The translations under genes were made by a program, and so were the position numbers. A model generated the notes under the pieces. It saw only the letters and a program-made list of their open reading frames with translations. It made no database searches and was not told where the DNA came from. A stretch of 64,000 nt of DNA from Calditrichota bacterium (GTDB taxonomy: Bacteria > CLD3), in contig QQUF01000040.1 of NCBI GenBank assembly GCA_008501735.1, forward strand, positions 134,431-198,430, given 5' to 3'. How positions within the stretch are numbered: the stretch's first letter is position 1; each line of letters opens with the position of its first letter. Below are positions 6,604-15,643 of the stretch, piece after piece.

Positions 6604-8482
6604 ATTCGGAAGAATAGCTTAGCCCGATTAAGATTTCAAAAGTCGAAGCCCATTTCCTTCCGTTATCACCTTTGAAGAGGAAAACATTGATTTCGGGTTT
6701 GAAGGAAAGGCTTTCCGAAATTGGAACTTTTAGCTTCGTATTTAAGTCAAGTTTAAAAACTCTTCCTTCAGAACCTTCGAGACTATCGTCAAAGTAAAAA
6801 ATAGTCTCCAAGTTACTTCTAAGTCTAATTTTTTTGTTTGAAGGAGCAGATTGGTTGAAAGTCATTTGGTGAAAAGATTCAAATTGAATTCCATTTAAGA
6901 CAACTCGGTTGTTTCGTGAAAGGTCGAAAATCCTAGCGTAAGAAATTCTTGAATTCCTAAAACCGATAAATCTTGGTAATTCGAATCCAATGTCGAATTG
7001 AAAATCTTTTTGGCGTTGTTCTCTACCTTTTGTGATTTCAGAGTCGAATTTGAATGAAGTGAATGGCGAAAGATTGTAAATTTTTGAATTCCAGTCCAAT
7101 CCACTTTTGACAAAAATATCATCTTTACTTTCGACGAATTCATCTTTTCTAAGTTTTATTCTACCAAATTCAGTAAAAAATTGATTTTTCCATCTAACGT
7201 AACGAGTAGTTCTTGTGAGGAAAATATTCGAGCTTAATTGAATGTCTAAGTAGTTTTCACCCTGCAATTCGCTCTCTGAAATTTCTGAATAGCTTTGTCT
7301 ATTTTTTACACGATTGAGACCAAAATTTAAATTAATATCTTCAAAACTTAGATTCCAAATTGGCTGGGTTACATAGCCATTTTCTTGAAAGAACCTTTGA
7401 GAGTCTAAAAATTCTAAACCTGTGAAATTTTCAAAATCAACTAAAAATGCTTCTCTTAAATTTAGGGTTTTTGTTGGAGAATTTTGGAAACTAGTTTCAT
7501 AGTTTTGTAAAAATCTTTCATCAAAGCAGACCTTGTAATTCGCATTAGAATTAATCTCTTCTTGCCAAATTAGTGATTCATCGTTTTTGAAATTTCTCTT
7601 TGACAAGTGGTCAACTGTTAGAAATTCACTTTCTGAATTTTTCATTAATTCTTTAAGAATCCTACCACTCATTTTCACTTGATAAAAATTATTTTCAGAA
7701 TAAATTTGCTCATTACACTCAGAAATCTTTAGGTGAAAGTCTTCTGTATTTTTACTCCAATTGGAAAAATCAAAATCGTTGTTTTGGTAAAAAATTACTT
7801 CTGATTTGGAATTCTTTAAAGTAGAGTGAAGAACTAAATTTTTGAAACTGTTTTGCGTAAAATCTTTGTTTATCAAAAAATCGGATTGAGCATTTTTTTT
7901 AAGTTTCTTTACCCAAAAGTCATTTTTGATTTCTGCTGAATAAAGTGACTCAAATTTTGAGTTTGTTAAATCCAAAATTTCAAAGTCGTAAAAATTACTT
8001 TTAGATTTAAGAAGAATTGCTTCAAAATTTTGTGTAAGAAACAAAACCTTCTGACCGTTTGGGTTCACTAAATAAAAGTTTTGTTCCAAGTCTGAATTTT
8101 GTGTAATAAAAACAACTTTAACTTTCGGAAAAGAAGAAATTATTTTGTAAAAGTTATTAAAGTTAGTCGAAGAGTTTTCTAAGTAAAAAACAAGACTATC
8201 CAAAGAAAATTTACCTTGTCGAAGAAATTCAAACTTATTTGTAAGTCCTTTTGATTCTAATATTTTGGCAGAATCAATGAAAGTTTCTTTGTAGCCGATG
8301 AGGCTTCGGGTGGCAATTAAATTCTTTGGACTTTGCAAATTCTCAAAGTTGCTTACAACTTCTTGAATTAATTTTGAATCGCCTTTTAGATTCCTTGTAA
8401 GTAAAATATTTGGCATCTCTGCAAATAGATTTGTTACAAAAATTGCAGTGAGCAAAATGTAGATTTTAAAAGTTTGATTCAA
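6590..8482 (-). CDS. Exported protein of unknown function, 5'-nucleotidase-like N-terminal half and probable beta-barrel C-terminal half
   Basis: A 630-residue protein with a signal peptide (MNQTFKIYILLTAIFVTNLFAE). I do not recognise the whole. The middle stretch (YQVKMSGRILKELMKNSES, then DHLSK) resembles the C-terminal domain of 5'-nucleotidases, where a 'v.vsG..ik..le' strand-helix is typical, but the metallophosphatase metal motifs are absent. From about residue 400 onward the sequence alternates polar and hydrophobic residues with many aromatic-ended strands (for example RTTRYVRWKNQFFTEFGR), as in outer-membrane beta-barrels. Composition is strongly Asn/Ser/Phe/Lys-rich. It overlaps the convergent PLP-enzyme gene by 14 bp. 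Confidence 0.55.
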   Translation of the reverse strand: MNQTFKIYILLTAIFVTNLFAEMPNILLTRNLKGDSKLIQEVVSNFENLQSPKNLIATRSLIGYKETFIDSAKILESKGLTNKFEFLRQGKFSLDSLVFYLENSSTNFNNFYKIISSFPKVKVVFITQNSDLEQNFYLVNPNGQKVLFLTQNFEAILLKSKSNFYDFEILDLTNSKFESLYSAEIKNDFWVKKLKKNAQSDFLINKDFTQNSFKNLVLHSTLKNSKSEVIFYQNNDFDFSNWSKNTEDFHLKISECNEQIYSENNFYQVKMSGRILKELMKNSESEFLTVDHLSKRNFKNDESLIWQEEINSNANYKVCFDERFLQNYETSFQNSPTKTLNLREAFLVDFENFTGLEFLDSQRFFQENGYVTQPIWNLSFEDINLNFGLNRVKNRQSYSEISESELQGENYLDIQLSSNIFLTRTTRYVRWKNQFFTEFGRIKLRKDEFVESKDDIFVKSGLDWNSKIYNLSPFTSFKFDSEITKGREQRQKDFQFDIGFELPRFIGFRNSRISYARIFDLSRNNRVVLNGIQFESFHQMTFNQSAPSNKKIRLRSNLETIFYFDDSLEGSEGRVFKLDLNTKLKVPISESLSFKPEINVFLFKGDNGRKWASTFEILIGLSYSSEFKFH

Positions 8483-8496
8483 TTTTGATTTCTAAT

Positions 8497-9234
8497 TTAG
8501 AAGGTTTTTTGTTTTACTTTAGTCTGCTTCGTAAAATTATCTTTTTTGACTTCTTTGATTTCTTTGGCAATTAATTCTTCAAACTTTTCAGGGACTTCAA
8601 TGTCAGCAGGTTTGTTGTCTGGAATGTCTAAGAAGTATCTCACTGCTACAAAACCTTCTGCAAATTTGACTCTTCCTTTTATCCCACGAAAACTTGCTGT
8701 TGATTCCATAAACCTTGTAATGGCAACATCTTTGATATTTGTTTTTTCAACTTGTGAGTAATGAGCACTCAAAAGGGCTTGTTTCTTTGTTATTACTTCT
8801 TCAACGTCAACATAAATGTTTGGATTAAAATTTTGTGTCGTTGGACCTTCAAAAAATAAAAAATCTTTTACAAAACGGGTCGCCGATTTTGCACAAGTTG
8901 AAAGGTTTCTGTGGTCTTGGTGAGTGTCGTCTGGGTAATGAGTAAAAATTAAATCAGGTTTGATTCGGTTAATTTCATTTTCTAACCTTTGGATCAATTC
9001 TTGGTTCATTGGAACTTGAGTGTCTATGTAGTCGCCAAAGATAACTTCTTTCGCACCAATGATTTCTGCTGCATTAAGTTGTTCTTGTTTTCTTATTTCT
9101 GGAGAACCTCCAAAATTTCCACAAGTTGCAACGAAGAGGTAAACTTCGTGTCCTTGTTCGGCAAATCTGATTAATGTTCCGCCACAACCGTATTCGATGT
9201 CGTCAGGATGAGAACCAATCGCTAAAATTTTCAT
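8497..9234 (-). CDS. PIG-L family zinc-dependent deacetylase
   Basis: A 245-residue LmbE/PIG-L enzyme. The first metal motif SHPDDIEYGCGG is at residues 8-19 and the second, HYPDDTHQDHR, near 100-110, so the catalytic Asp and the zinc His residues are all present. Members remove N-acetyl groups from GlcNAc-linked small molecules such as GlcNAc-malate (bacillithiol), mycothiol precursors or GlcNAc-PI. The substrate is open here. A Lys-rich tail after residue 215 is extra compared with many relatives. It lies 14 bp upstream of the exported protein gene on the same strand. Confidence 0.9.
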   Translation of the reverse strand: MKILAIGSHPDDIEYGCGGTLIRFAEQGHEVYLFVATCGNFGGSPEIRKQEQLNAAEIIGAKEVIFGDYIDTQVPMNQELIQRLENEINRIKPDLIFTHYPDDTHQDHRNLSTCAKSATRFVKDFLFFEGPTTQNFNPNIYVDVEEVITKKQALLSAHYSQVEKTNIKDVAITRFMESTASFRGIKGRVKFAEGFVAVRYFLDIPDNKPADIEVPEKFEELIAKEIKEVKKDNFTKQTKVKQKTF

Positions 9235-9353
9235 AAAATTCCTCTGAGTTAACTTCTACTAAAAATTAAAAGTCTAATTTACGAATTTGTTCTTTTGAAA
9301 AACAAAGAATAAATGATTACTTTCTCGGCAAAGAAAAAAACGGAGCTATTTTT

Positions 9354-10463
9354 ATGTTCGAATCTATAAATTTTCAGCAAGAATTTTTAGGTATTCCTTT
9401 AGGAAGAGTTACAATTTCATTTTTAATTTTATTAGCGACTTTTGTTTTTCGCAAAATTTTTGACTCTATAATTTCAAAGCAAATCAGAAAATTATCTGAT
9501 AAGACTAAAATCAAGTATGATGACATAATTGTTAGCTCAATAATTCCGCCAATAAATGCATTAATTATAGTGATTGGCTGTTTTTATGCAGTTTCAGTTT
9601 TGAAACTAAACTTCATTGAGGGTGTAGATTTTAAAGAGTTTCTTGCTAAAAGCTACAAAACAGCTTTTGCGGTTATTGGAATTTGGTGTGTTTTTAGATT
9701 GACCGAACTTTTTGTCGAGATAATTAAAAACCTAATTGAAAAGTCTTCAGCTGATTCAGAGTTAGCTCACCAATTTACTCCTATGTTAAGACAATCTCTT
9801 AGAGTAACAATTGTAGTTCTGGGTGGAATTTTAGTAATTCAAAACCTTGGTTACTCTGTTGGGAGCTTGCTTGCTGGAGTTGGAATTGGAGGTTTAGCGA
9901 TTGCTCTTGCTGCTCAAGATACTTTAGCAAATCTCTTTGGTACAATTGTAATGCTTACAGACAAGCCATTCAAAGTTGGTGATTGGATTGAGTTTAAAGG
10001 TGTTGACGGAGATGTTGAGTCAGTTGGATTTCGTTCAGTAAAAATCAGAACTTGGGCAAAGTCTTTAGTAACGATTCCAAATAAATTAATTACTTCCGAA
10101 GTTATTGAAAATTGGTCTGCAATGCCAAAACGGAGAGTGAAAATGAAAATTGGAGTAACTTACGAAAGTAAACCTGAACAAGTTGAAAAACTCGTCATTA
10201 AAATTCGTGAGCTACTTAAGAACTCACCTGAAGTTAGCCAAGACTTTTTCTTAGTTAATTTTACAGAATTCAACGCTTATTCATTAGACATTTTAATTTA
10301 TTACTTTACTGTCTCAACTGCTTGGGCAGAGCATTTAGCTACTCGGCAAAAACTGAATTTAGAAATTATGAAACTTGTGGAAGAGCTCGGACTAAGTTTT
10401 GCTTTCCCAACTCACTCTCTCTACTTTGAAAACCAACTTAGTTCAGTGAACAGCGAAAAGTGA
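9354..10463 (+). CDS. MscS-family mechanosensitive ion channel
   Basis: A 369-residue small-conductance channel subunit. About four hydrophobic segments occupy the first 165 residues. The pore-lining TM3 and its glycine/alanine packing stretch (LLAGVGIGGLAIALAAQDTLANLFG) are at about 175-200. The beta domain follows (FKVGDWIEFKGVDGDVESVG and TWAKSLVTIPNKLI), then an alpha/beta cytoplasmic cage. These channels open under membrane tension to release solutes in osmotic downshock. GGAG lies upstream of the start. The gene stands alone between divergent and convergent neighbours. Confidence 0.93.
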   Translation: MFESINFQQEFLGIPLGRVTISFLILLATFVFRKIFDSIISKQIRKLSDKTKIKYDDIIVSSIIPPINALIIVIGCFYAVSVLKLNFIEGVDFKEFLAKSYKTAFAVIGIWCVFRLTELFVEIIKNLIEKSSADSELAHQFTPMLRQSLRVTIVVLGGILVIQNLGYSVGSLLAGVGIGGLAIALAAQDTLANLFGTIVMLTDKPFKVGDWIEFKGVDGDVESVGFRSVKIRTWAKSLVTIPNKLITSEVIENWSAMPKRRVKMKIGVTYESKPEQVEKLVIKIRELLKNSPEVSQDFFLVNFTEFNAYSLDILIYYFTVSTAWAEHLATRQKLNLEIMKLVEELGLSFAFPTHSLYFENQLSSVNSEK

Positions 10464-10494
10464 ACAGTAAAAAGTTCAAAAAAAGACAAAAAAA

Positions 10495-10521
10495 TGCGGA
10501 TTTCATTTTATGAAATCCGCA
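10495..10521. terminator. Bidirectional terminator between mscS-like gene and rny
   Basis: TGCGGATTTCA at 10495-10505 pairs exactly with TGAAATCCGCA at 10511-10521 around a 5-nt loop. The genes on either side converge, and an A-run precedes the hairpin on the plus strand, giving a T-run for transcripts of the minus-strand rny gene. Confidence 0.75.
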
Positions 10522-10540
10522 CAAATATTAATCATTAAAA

Positions 10541-12157
10541 TCAGGAAGCGATTGCTTTTTCAAATGATTTGTTACGATAATTGTTGTAGAAATTTTTCGG
10601 GTCGTCTGTAAGTTGAACTGCTTTTTTCTCGCGAATCACAGTTACTTTAATTTGACCTGCGAAACGTAACTCTTCACGAATTTTATCCGCAATGTCTTCT
10701 GACAAAATGTTTGCTTCCAAATCATTAATTTGGTTTGCATCGGCAATAACTCGGATTTCACGCCCTGCATTAATTGCGTAAACATTTCTAATTCCTTGAA
10801 ATTGGTCAGTGATTTTTTCAAGGTTTTCAATTCTTTGAGCATAACTTTCGACACTGTCTCTTCTTGCTCCCGGACGAGAACTACTGATTTTGTCAGCAGC
10901 AGTTACGAGGACTGAAATTGGGTGAATCGGTTCTGCTTCGTCGTGATGTGCAAAAATACAATTGATAACAATAGGATGTTCTTTTGCTCTTTCGGCAATG
11001 TCAGCACCAAGAGTAATATGACTTCCTTCGGCATCTCCTGTTGCAGCTTTCCCAATATCGTGTAAAAGTCCAGCTCTCTTTGCTAAAATTGGGTCATAGC
11101 CCATTTCTGCTGCCATTTTGCCTGCAAGTGTTGCAACTTCAATTGAGTGAATTAAAACATTTTGTCCATAACTTGTTCGGTATTTTAACTTGCCAAGATT
11201 TTCTCTAATTTCTCTAGAAACATTTCTAATTCCAAGGTGTTTCAAAGTGTCATCAGCAGCTTTTCTTACAGAATCATCAACAACCTTTGTTGCTTTCTTA
11301 ACAGCAATTTCAATGTTTCGAGGACTGAAATTATTTTTCTGAATGAGGCTTTTGATTGCAATTTTAGCGATTTCACGTTTTACAGGATTAAAGCAAGAAA
11401 GAGCAATGTTTTCAGGAATGTCGTCAAAAACTATGTTTACTCCTGTGTATTCTTCGAACGCTTTGATGTTTCTTCCTTCGCGTCCAATGATTGCTCCTCT
11501 CATTCTTTCGTTTGGCAAAGTTACCACACTAACAGTTGAGTCAGAAGTGTGTTCTGCTGCAAGTCTTTGGATTGCCATCGAAATAATCCGTTTAGCTTCT
11601 CTGTCAGCATTTTCCATTGCTTGTTCTTTGGTGCGTGTTAAGTATTCGTAAGAATCTTTTTTGATTTGACGTTCAAAGTTATTGAAGATAATTTTCTTAG
11701 CTTCTTCTTTGTTCAATTCAGAAATTTGTTCTAATTTTTTTACTTCCTCTTGAATTATTTCATCAAGTTCTTTTTCACGTACAGTAATTTTTGTTTCATA
11801 GGATTTGAGTTGTTGCTCTTTTTTACTATTAAGTTTTTCCAAATCCTTTTGTTCGGAAATTAATTGCTTGATTTTAAAACGTTCTTCCGAAAAGTGTCTT
11901 TCTTGTTGCTTGGACTTATTTTTTACGACATCATTTTGTTTCTTAGCTTCGTTTGACGCTTGTTGAATTCTTTGTTTCGCTTTTTGCTTAGCTTCGTCAA
12001 TTACTTTGCTTGCTTCTTGGTGTGCATTTTTAATGATTTCGTCAGCTTTTTTACCAGATTGAGAAACCTCATTTTGAATCAATTTATTTTTAATAAAAAA
12101 TCCAATTAAAGCTCCAACAACAATAGAAAGCACTACAGGTACGAGTAATTCTAACAT
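10541..12157 (-). CDS. rny: Ribonuclease Y
   Basis: This membrane-anchored endoribonuclease starts mRNA decay. The 538-residue protein has an N-terminal membrane helix (LLVPVVLSIVVGALIGFFI) and a long charged coiled coil to about residue 200. A KH domain (MRGAIIGREGRNIKAFEEYT) follows at about 215-280, and then an HD domain whose GLLHDIGKA and HHDEAEP motifs carry the metal ligands. Length and order match the family. AAAGGT precedes the start. It lies downstream of pepA on the same strand with a hairpin between them. Confidence 0.97.
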   Translation of the reverse strand: MLELLVPVVLSIVVGALIGFFIKNKLIQNEVSQSGKKADEIIKNAHQEASKVIDEAKQKAKQRIQQASNEAKKQNDVVKNKSKQQERHFSEERFKIKQLISEQKDLEKLNSKKEQQLKSYETKITVREKELDEIIQEEVKKLEQISELNKEEAKKIIFNNFERQIKKDSYEYLTRTKEQAMENADREAKRIISMAIQRLAAEHTSDSTVSVVTLPNERMRGAIIGREGRNIKAFEEYTGVNIVFDDIPENIALSCFNPVKREIAKIAIKSLIQKNNFSPRNIEIAVKKATKVVDDSVRKAADDTLKHLGIRNVSREIRENLGKLKYRTSYGQNVLIHSIEVATLAGKMAAEMGYDPILAKRAGLLHDIGKAATGDAEGSHITLGADIAERAKEHPIVINCIFAHHDEAEPIHPISVLVTAADKISSSRPGARRDSVESYAQRIENLEKITDQFQGIRNVYAINAGREIRVIADANQINDLEANILSEDIADKIREELRFAGQIKVTVIREKKAVQLTDDPKNFYNNYRNKSFEKAIAS

Positions 12158-12191
12158 ATTTTACCTTTCAGTTTCAGGTTGTACCATAAGC

Positions 12192-12222
12192 AAACTGCCC
12201 TTGAAATATTCAAGAGCAGTTT
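12192..12222 (-). terminator. Hairpin after pepA
   Basis: AAACTGCCCTTGAA at 12192-12205 pairs with TTCAAGAGCAGTTT at 12209-12222 with one mismatch and a 3-nt loop. It lies just after the pepA stop. The T-run after it on the minus strand is short, so termination before rny may be partial. Confidence 0.55.
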
Positions 12223-12231
12223 CTAAAAATT

Positions 12232-13713
12232 TTATTGATTTTGCATTTTGTCAATGATTGCAGGAAGAGTTCTAACCATAACTCCTGTTGCACCAGAGTC
12301 TAAATGTGATTTTCCACTTGTATCCCAAGCAGTTCCTGCGATGTCAAGGTGAACCCATTTAGTTGGCTCTTTTACAAAGTGTTTTAGGAAAAGTCCTGCT
12401 GTAATTGTACCGCCTAATCGACCACCAATATTTTTGAGGTCGCAGTAAGTACTTTTCAATAAATCTGCATATTCAGGATCTGTTGGGAGTTCCCAAACAA
12501 GTTCACCTGTAGAATCAGCAGTTTCAGCAACCAAGTTCCCGAAATCTTCATCATTGGTTAAATAAGCACTTCTGATTTTTGCGAAAGTAGCAACACACAT
12601 TCCTGTAAGAGTTGCGAGGTCAATTATGTAATCTACTTTGTGGTGAGATTGTGCATAGTTGATTGCATCACAAAGAACCAAACGACCTTCTGCATCAGTG
12701 TTAATGATTTCGATTGTTGTTCCGTCCATTGCAGTAATAACATCGCCAGGTTTTGTGGCTCTTGCACTTGGCATATTTTCAGCACAAGCAATCATTCCGA
12801 TAACATTGTAGTCTGGTTTTAATGTTCCAATAATTTTCATTGCTCCAACAACTGCTGCAGATCCACACATATCGAATTTCATTTCTTCCATTCCTGCTCC
12901 AGGTTTGAGAGAAATTCCACCTGCGTCGAAAGAAATACCTTTTCCTATTAAAGCGATTGTAGGCTTGTTAGCAGATTTTGCTTTGTGAAACATTGAAAGT
13001 AAAAATGAAGGTTCATCGGAACCGTGTCCAACACTATAAAGTGAACCCATTCCGAGTTCTAAAATTTTTGCTTCATCAAGAAGTTCTGTTTCCATTCCAA
13101 CTTCTTTACACATTTCCATTGCAGTGTCAACGATGCCTTTTGGAGTCATAATGTTTCCAGGGTTGTTTCCGAGAGTTCTTCCCAAATTCACACTATCGCC
13201 GACTGTTTTCCCGTTTGCTAAAGCTGTTGGACTAACTTCAGTTGATGCACCAATTGTACATTCTTTGATATTCGATTTTCTTTTTTTCTCGTCGTTTGAT
13301 TTCAAAAAGTCTGATTGGTATTCAGCGATAATTGAACCTTCAACAACTGCCTGAGCATTTGCTAAAACTTCATCTCCTTCTAAGTAAAATGCCAAAGAAG
13401 AAATATCTTCTGTTTGGAATTTTCTAATTACAGTTCCAGCAGCATTTCTGATGGCTTGTGCATTAAATTTATCTTTCTTACCGAGACCGACTAAAGCTAA
13501 TCTTTTTAGTCCACCGTTAAGGCTTGCTACGAAATCATAAACATTGTTCTTTTTACCAGAAAGGTTTCCTTGTTTTTTGGCAAAAGAAATTACTCCGCCA
13601 ACTTTGGAATCTAATTCATTTAAAAAAGTATTTTCGTCTTCTTCAAAGTAGAAAATTGCAGTAATATCTGCGTTGATGTTTTCGAGTGAGCCACTAAAGG
13701 ATTTTATTTCCAT
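12232..13713 (-). CDS. pepA: Leucyl aminopeptidase (M17)
   Basis: A cytosolic two-metal aminopeptidase that removes N-terminal residues from peptides, 493 residues, the standard length. The M17 signature NTDAEGRLVLCDAI is intact and supplies metal ligands Asp and Glu and the bicarbonate-site Arg. GKGISFDAGGISLKPG supplies the catalytic Lys and a metal Asp, and FDMCGSAAVVGAM follows. The N-terminal macro-like domain (residues 1-160) is divergent, as usual. GGAG lies before the start. The gene is divergent from ggt across 180 bp, so peptide and glutathione turnover genes are neighbours. Confidence 0.96.
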   Translation of the reverse strand: MEIKSFSGSLENINADITAIFYFEEDENTFLNELDSKVGGVISFAKKQGNLSGKKNNVYDFVASLNGGLKRLALVGLGKKDKFNAQAIRNAAGTVIRKFQTEDISSLAFYLEGDEVLANAQAVVEGSIIAEYQSDFLKSNDEKKRKSNIKECTIGASTEVSPTALANGKTVGDSVNLGRTLGNNPGNIMTPKGIVDTAMEMCKEVGMETELLDEAKILELGMGSLYSVGHGSDEPSFLLSMFHKAKSANKPTIALIGKGISFDAGGISLKPGAGMEEMKFDMCGSAAVVGAMKIIGTLKPDYNVIGMIACAENMPSARATKPGDVITAMDGTTIEIINTDAEGRLVLCDAINYAQSHHKVDYIIDLATLTGMCVATFAKIRSAYLTNDEDFGNLVAETADSTGELVWELPTDPEYADLLKSTYCDLKNIGGRLGGTITAGLFLKHFVKEPTKWVHLDIAGTAWDTSGKSHLDSGATGVMVRTLPAIIDKMQNQ

Positions 13714-13894
13714 TCAATTCTCCAGAATTCTTTATTAATAAGTTACATTTATCTAAGTTATTGAGATTTAATCTAACAAAATTATGTTTTTAATGCAATA
13801 ATCATTAATTTTACAAAATCTAAATTTTTATAAGTTTTTTTCAATTTAATTTGCAATTTTTTCTTACCAAATACAACAATTCTAAGGACTCCAA

Positions 13895-15625
13895 ATGACA
13901 CGTATTTTAGGAATTTTGACACTAATATTTTTTCTCTTTTCACAAAACTCTTTTGCAGCTTTTCCAAGACCGATTAAAGCAGATAGCGGAATGGTTGTTG
14001 CCGCCGAACAAATCGCTTCTGACGTTGGACTTGAGATTCTGAAAAAAGGTGGAAATGCAATTGATGCTTCCGTCGCAACTGCTTTTGCTTTAGCAGTAAC
14101 CTATCCGCAAGCAGGAAATCTTGGTGGTGGCGGATTTATGCTCATCAGACTTGCTGACGGAACTGAAAACTTCATTGACTACAGAGAAACTGCACCGAAA
14201 AAAGCAAACAAAAATATGTACTTGGACAAAGAAGGAAATGTCATTGAAAACTTAAGCCTTTTTTCACACTTAGCGGTTGGAGTTCCCGGAACTGTTGCCG
14301 GAATGGCTTTAGCTTTGGAAAAATACGGAACAATGACTTGGCAAGAAGTTCTTGAGCCTGCAATAAATTTGGCTGAAAATGGTTTTGAAGTCGCAGGAGA
14401 ACTTGCTTACAAACTCGAATCCAAAAGACCCGAAATGACTTTTCACGAAGCAACTCGCAAAATATTTTACAAAGACAGTCTTCATTTTTCAGTCGAAGAT
14501 TCAACTTTACAAGACAGTTTGTTTGCTTACAAGGAAGGCGAAATTTTGGTTCAAAAAGATTTGGCAGAGACTTTAAAACGAATTCAGCAACTTGGTTGGC
14601 GAGAATTTTACGAAGGTGAAACAGCCGAAAAAATTGTCCGAGAAATGAAAAACAACAAAGGTCTCATTTCTGCGGAAGATTTGAAAACTTACACTCCGAT
14701 TGAGCGAAAACCTGTTAGTGGAACTTACAGAGGTTACAAAATAATTTCTGCTCCTCCACCAAGTTCAGGTGGAATTTTGTTAATTCAAATGTTGAATATG
14801 CTTGAGACTTTTCCGCTTGACTACATCGGACACGGTTCTTCGGAGCAAATTCATCATTTTACAGAAGTGCAAAGAAGAGCTTACGCAGACAGAAGCGTTT
14901 ACCTTGGCGACCCAGATTTTTGGCAAATTCCTGACAGTGTTTTGACTTCAAAAACTTATGCGATGGAAAGACTCAGAGATTTGAGACGCTACAAACACAC
15001 TCCAAGTAGCAGAGTCAAAGAAGGGAAAATCGAAAGCGAAGAAACGACACATTTTTCGATTGTTGACAAATTCGGAAATGCGGTTTCAAACACTTACACT
15101 TTGAACGGTAATTTTGGTTCTTGCATTGTTGCAGAAGGAACAGGAATTTTGCTCAACAACGAAATGGACGATTTTAGTGCAAAAAGCGGAAGTGCAAATA
15201 TGTTCGGACTTCTCGGCAACGAAGCAAATTCGATTGCTCCTAACAAAAGAATGCTTAGCTCAATGACTCCGACAATTGTTACAAAAAATGATTCGCTTTT
15301 TATGGTAATCGGTTCTCCTGGAGGTTCGACAATCATCACAACTGTTTTGCAAATCATTACAAATGTGATTGATTTCAGAATGAACATTGCTTCGGCGATT
15401 TGTGCAAGACGTTTTCATCATCAATGGCAACCTGACGCAATTTTCCTTGAACCCGGACAAATTTCACAAGACGTAATTCGCAACTTGGAAAATATGGCTT
15501 ACAAATTTATCCCAAGAAGCAAAATTGGAAACGCACAAGGGATTTTGATAAATTACGAAAAAAACAGAATTGAAGGCTTTTCCGACCCAAGAGGTTTTGG
15601 AAAGGTTTCTTTTTTGAATGAATGA
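13895..15625 (+). CDS. ggt: Gamma-glutamyltransferase
   Basis: A periplasmic N-terminal-nucleophile enzyme that cleaves or transfers the gamma-glutamyl group of glutathione. It is 576 residues with a signal peptide (GILTLIFFLFSQNSFAAFP). The self-cleavage site is at TTHFSIVD, with the nucleophile Thr at about residue 384, the new N-terminus of the small subunit. Other family marks are GGNAIDASVATAFAL, NLGGGGFMLIR, DYRETAP, the large-subunit end and SPGGSTIITTVLQ. AAGGA precedes the ATG. The catalytic residues appear complete, so it should be active. Confidence 0.96.
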   Translation: MTRILGILTLIFFLFSQNSFAAFPRPIKADSGMVVAAEQIASDVGLEILKKGGNAIDASVATAFALAVTYPQAGNLGGGGFMLIRLADGTENFIDYRETAPKKANKNMYLDKEGNVIENLSLFSHLAVGVPGTVAGMALALEKYGTMTWQEVLEPAINLAENGFEVAGELAYKLESKRPEMTFHEATRKIFYKDSLHFSVEDSTLQDSLFAYKEGEILVQKDLAETLKRIQQLGWREFYEGETAEKIVREMKNNKGLISAEDLKTYTPIERKPVSGTYRGYKIISAPPPSSGGILLIQMLNMLETFPLDYIGHGSSEQIHHFTEVQRRAYADRSVYLGDPDFWQIPDSVLTSKTYAMERLRDLRRYKHTPSSRVKEGKIESEETTHFSIVDKFGNAVSNTYTLNGNFGSCIVAEGTGILLNNEMDDFSAKSGSANMFGLLGNEANSIAPNKRMLSSMTPTIVTKNDSLFMVIGSPGGSTIITTVLQIITNVIDFRMNIASAICARRFHHQWQPDAIFLEPGQISQDVIRNLENMAYKFIPRSKIGNAQGILINYEKNRIEGFSDPRGFGKVSFLNE

Positions 15626-15643
15626 TTTAATAGGAGCAGTAAA

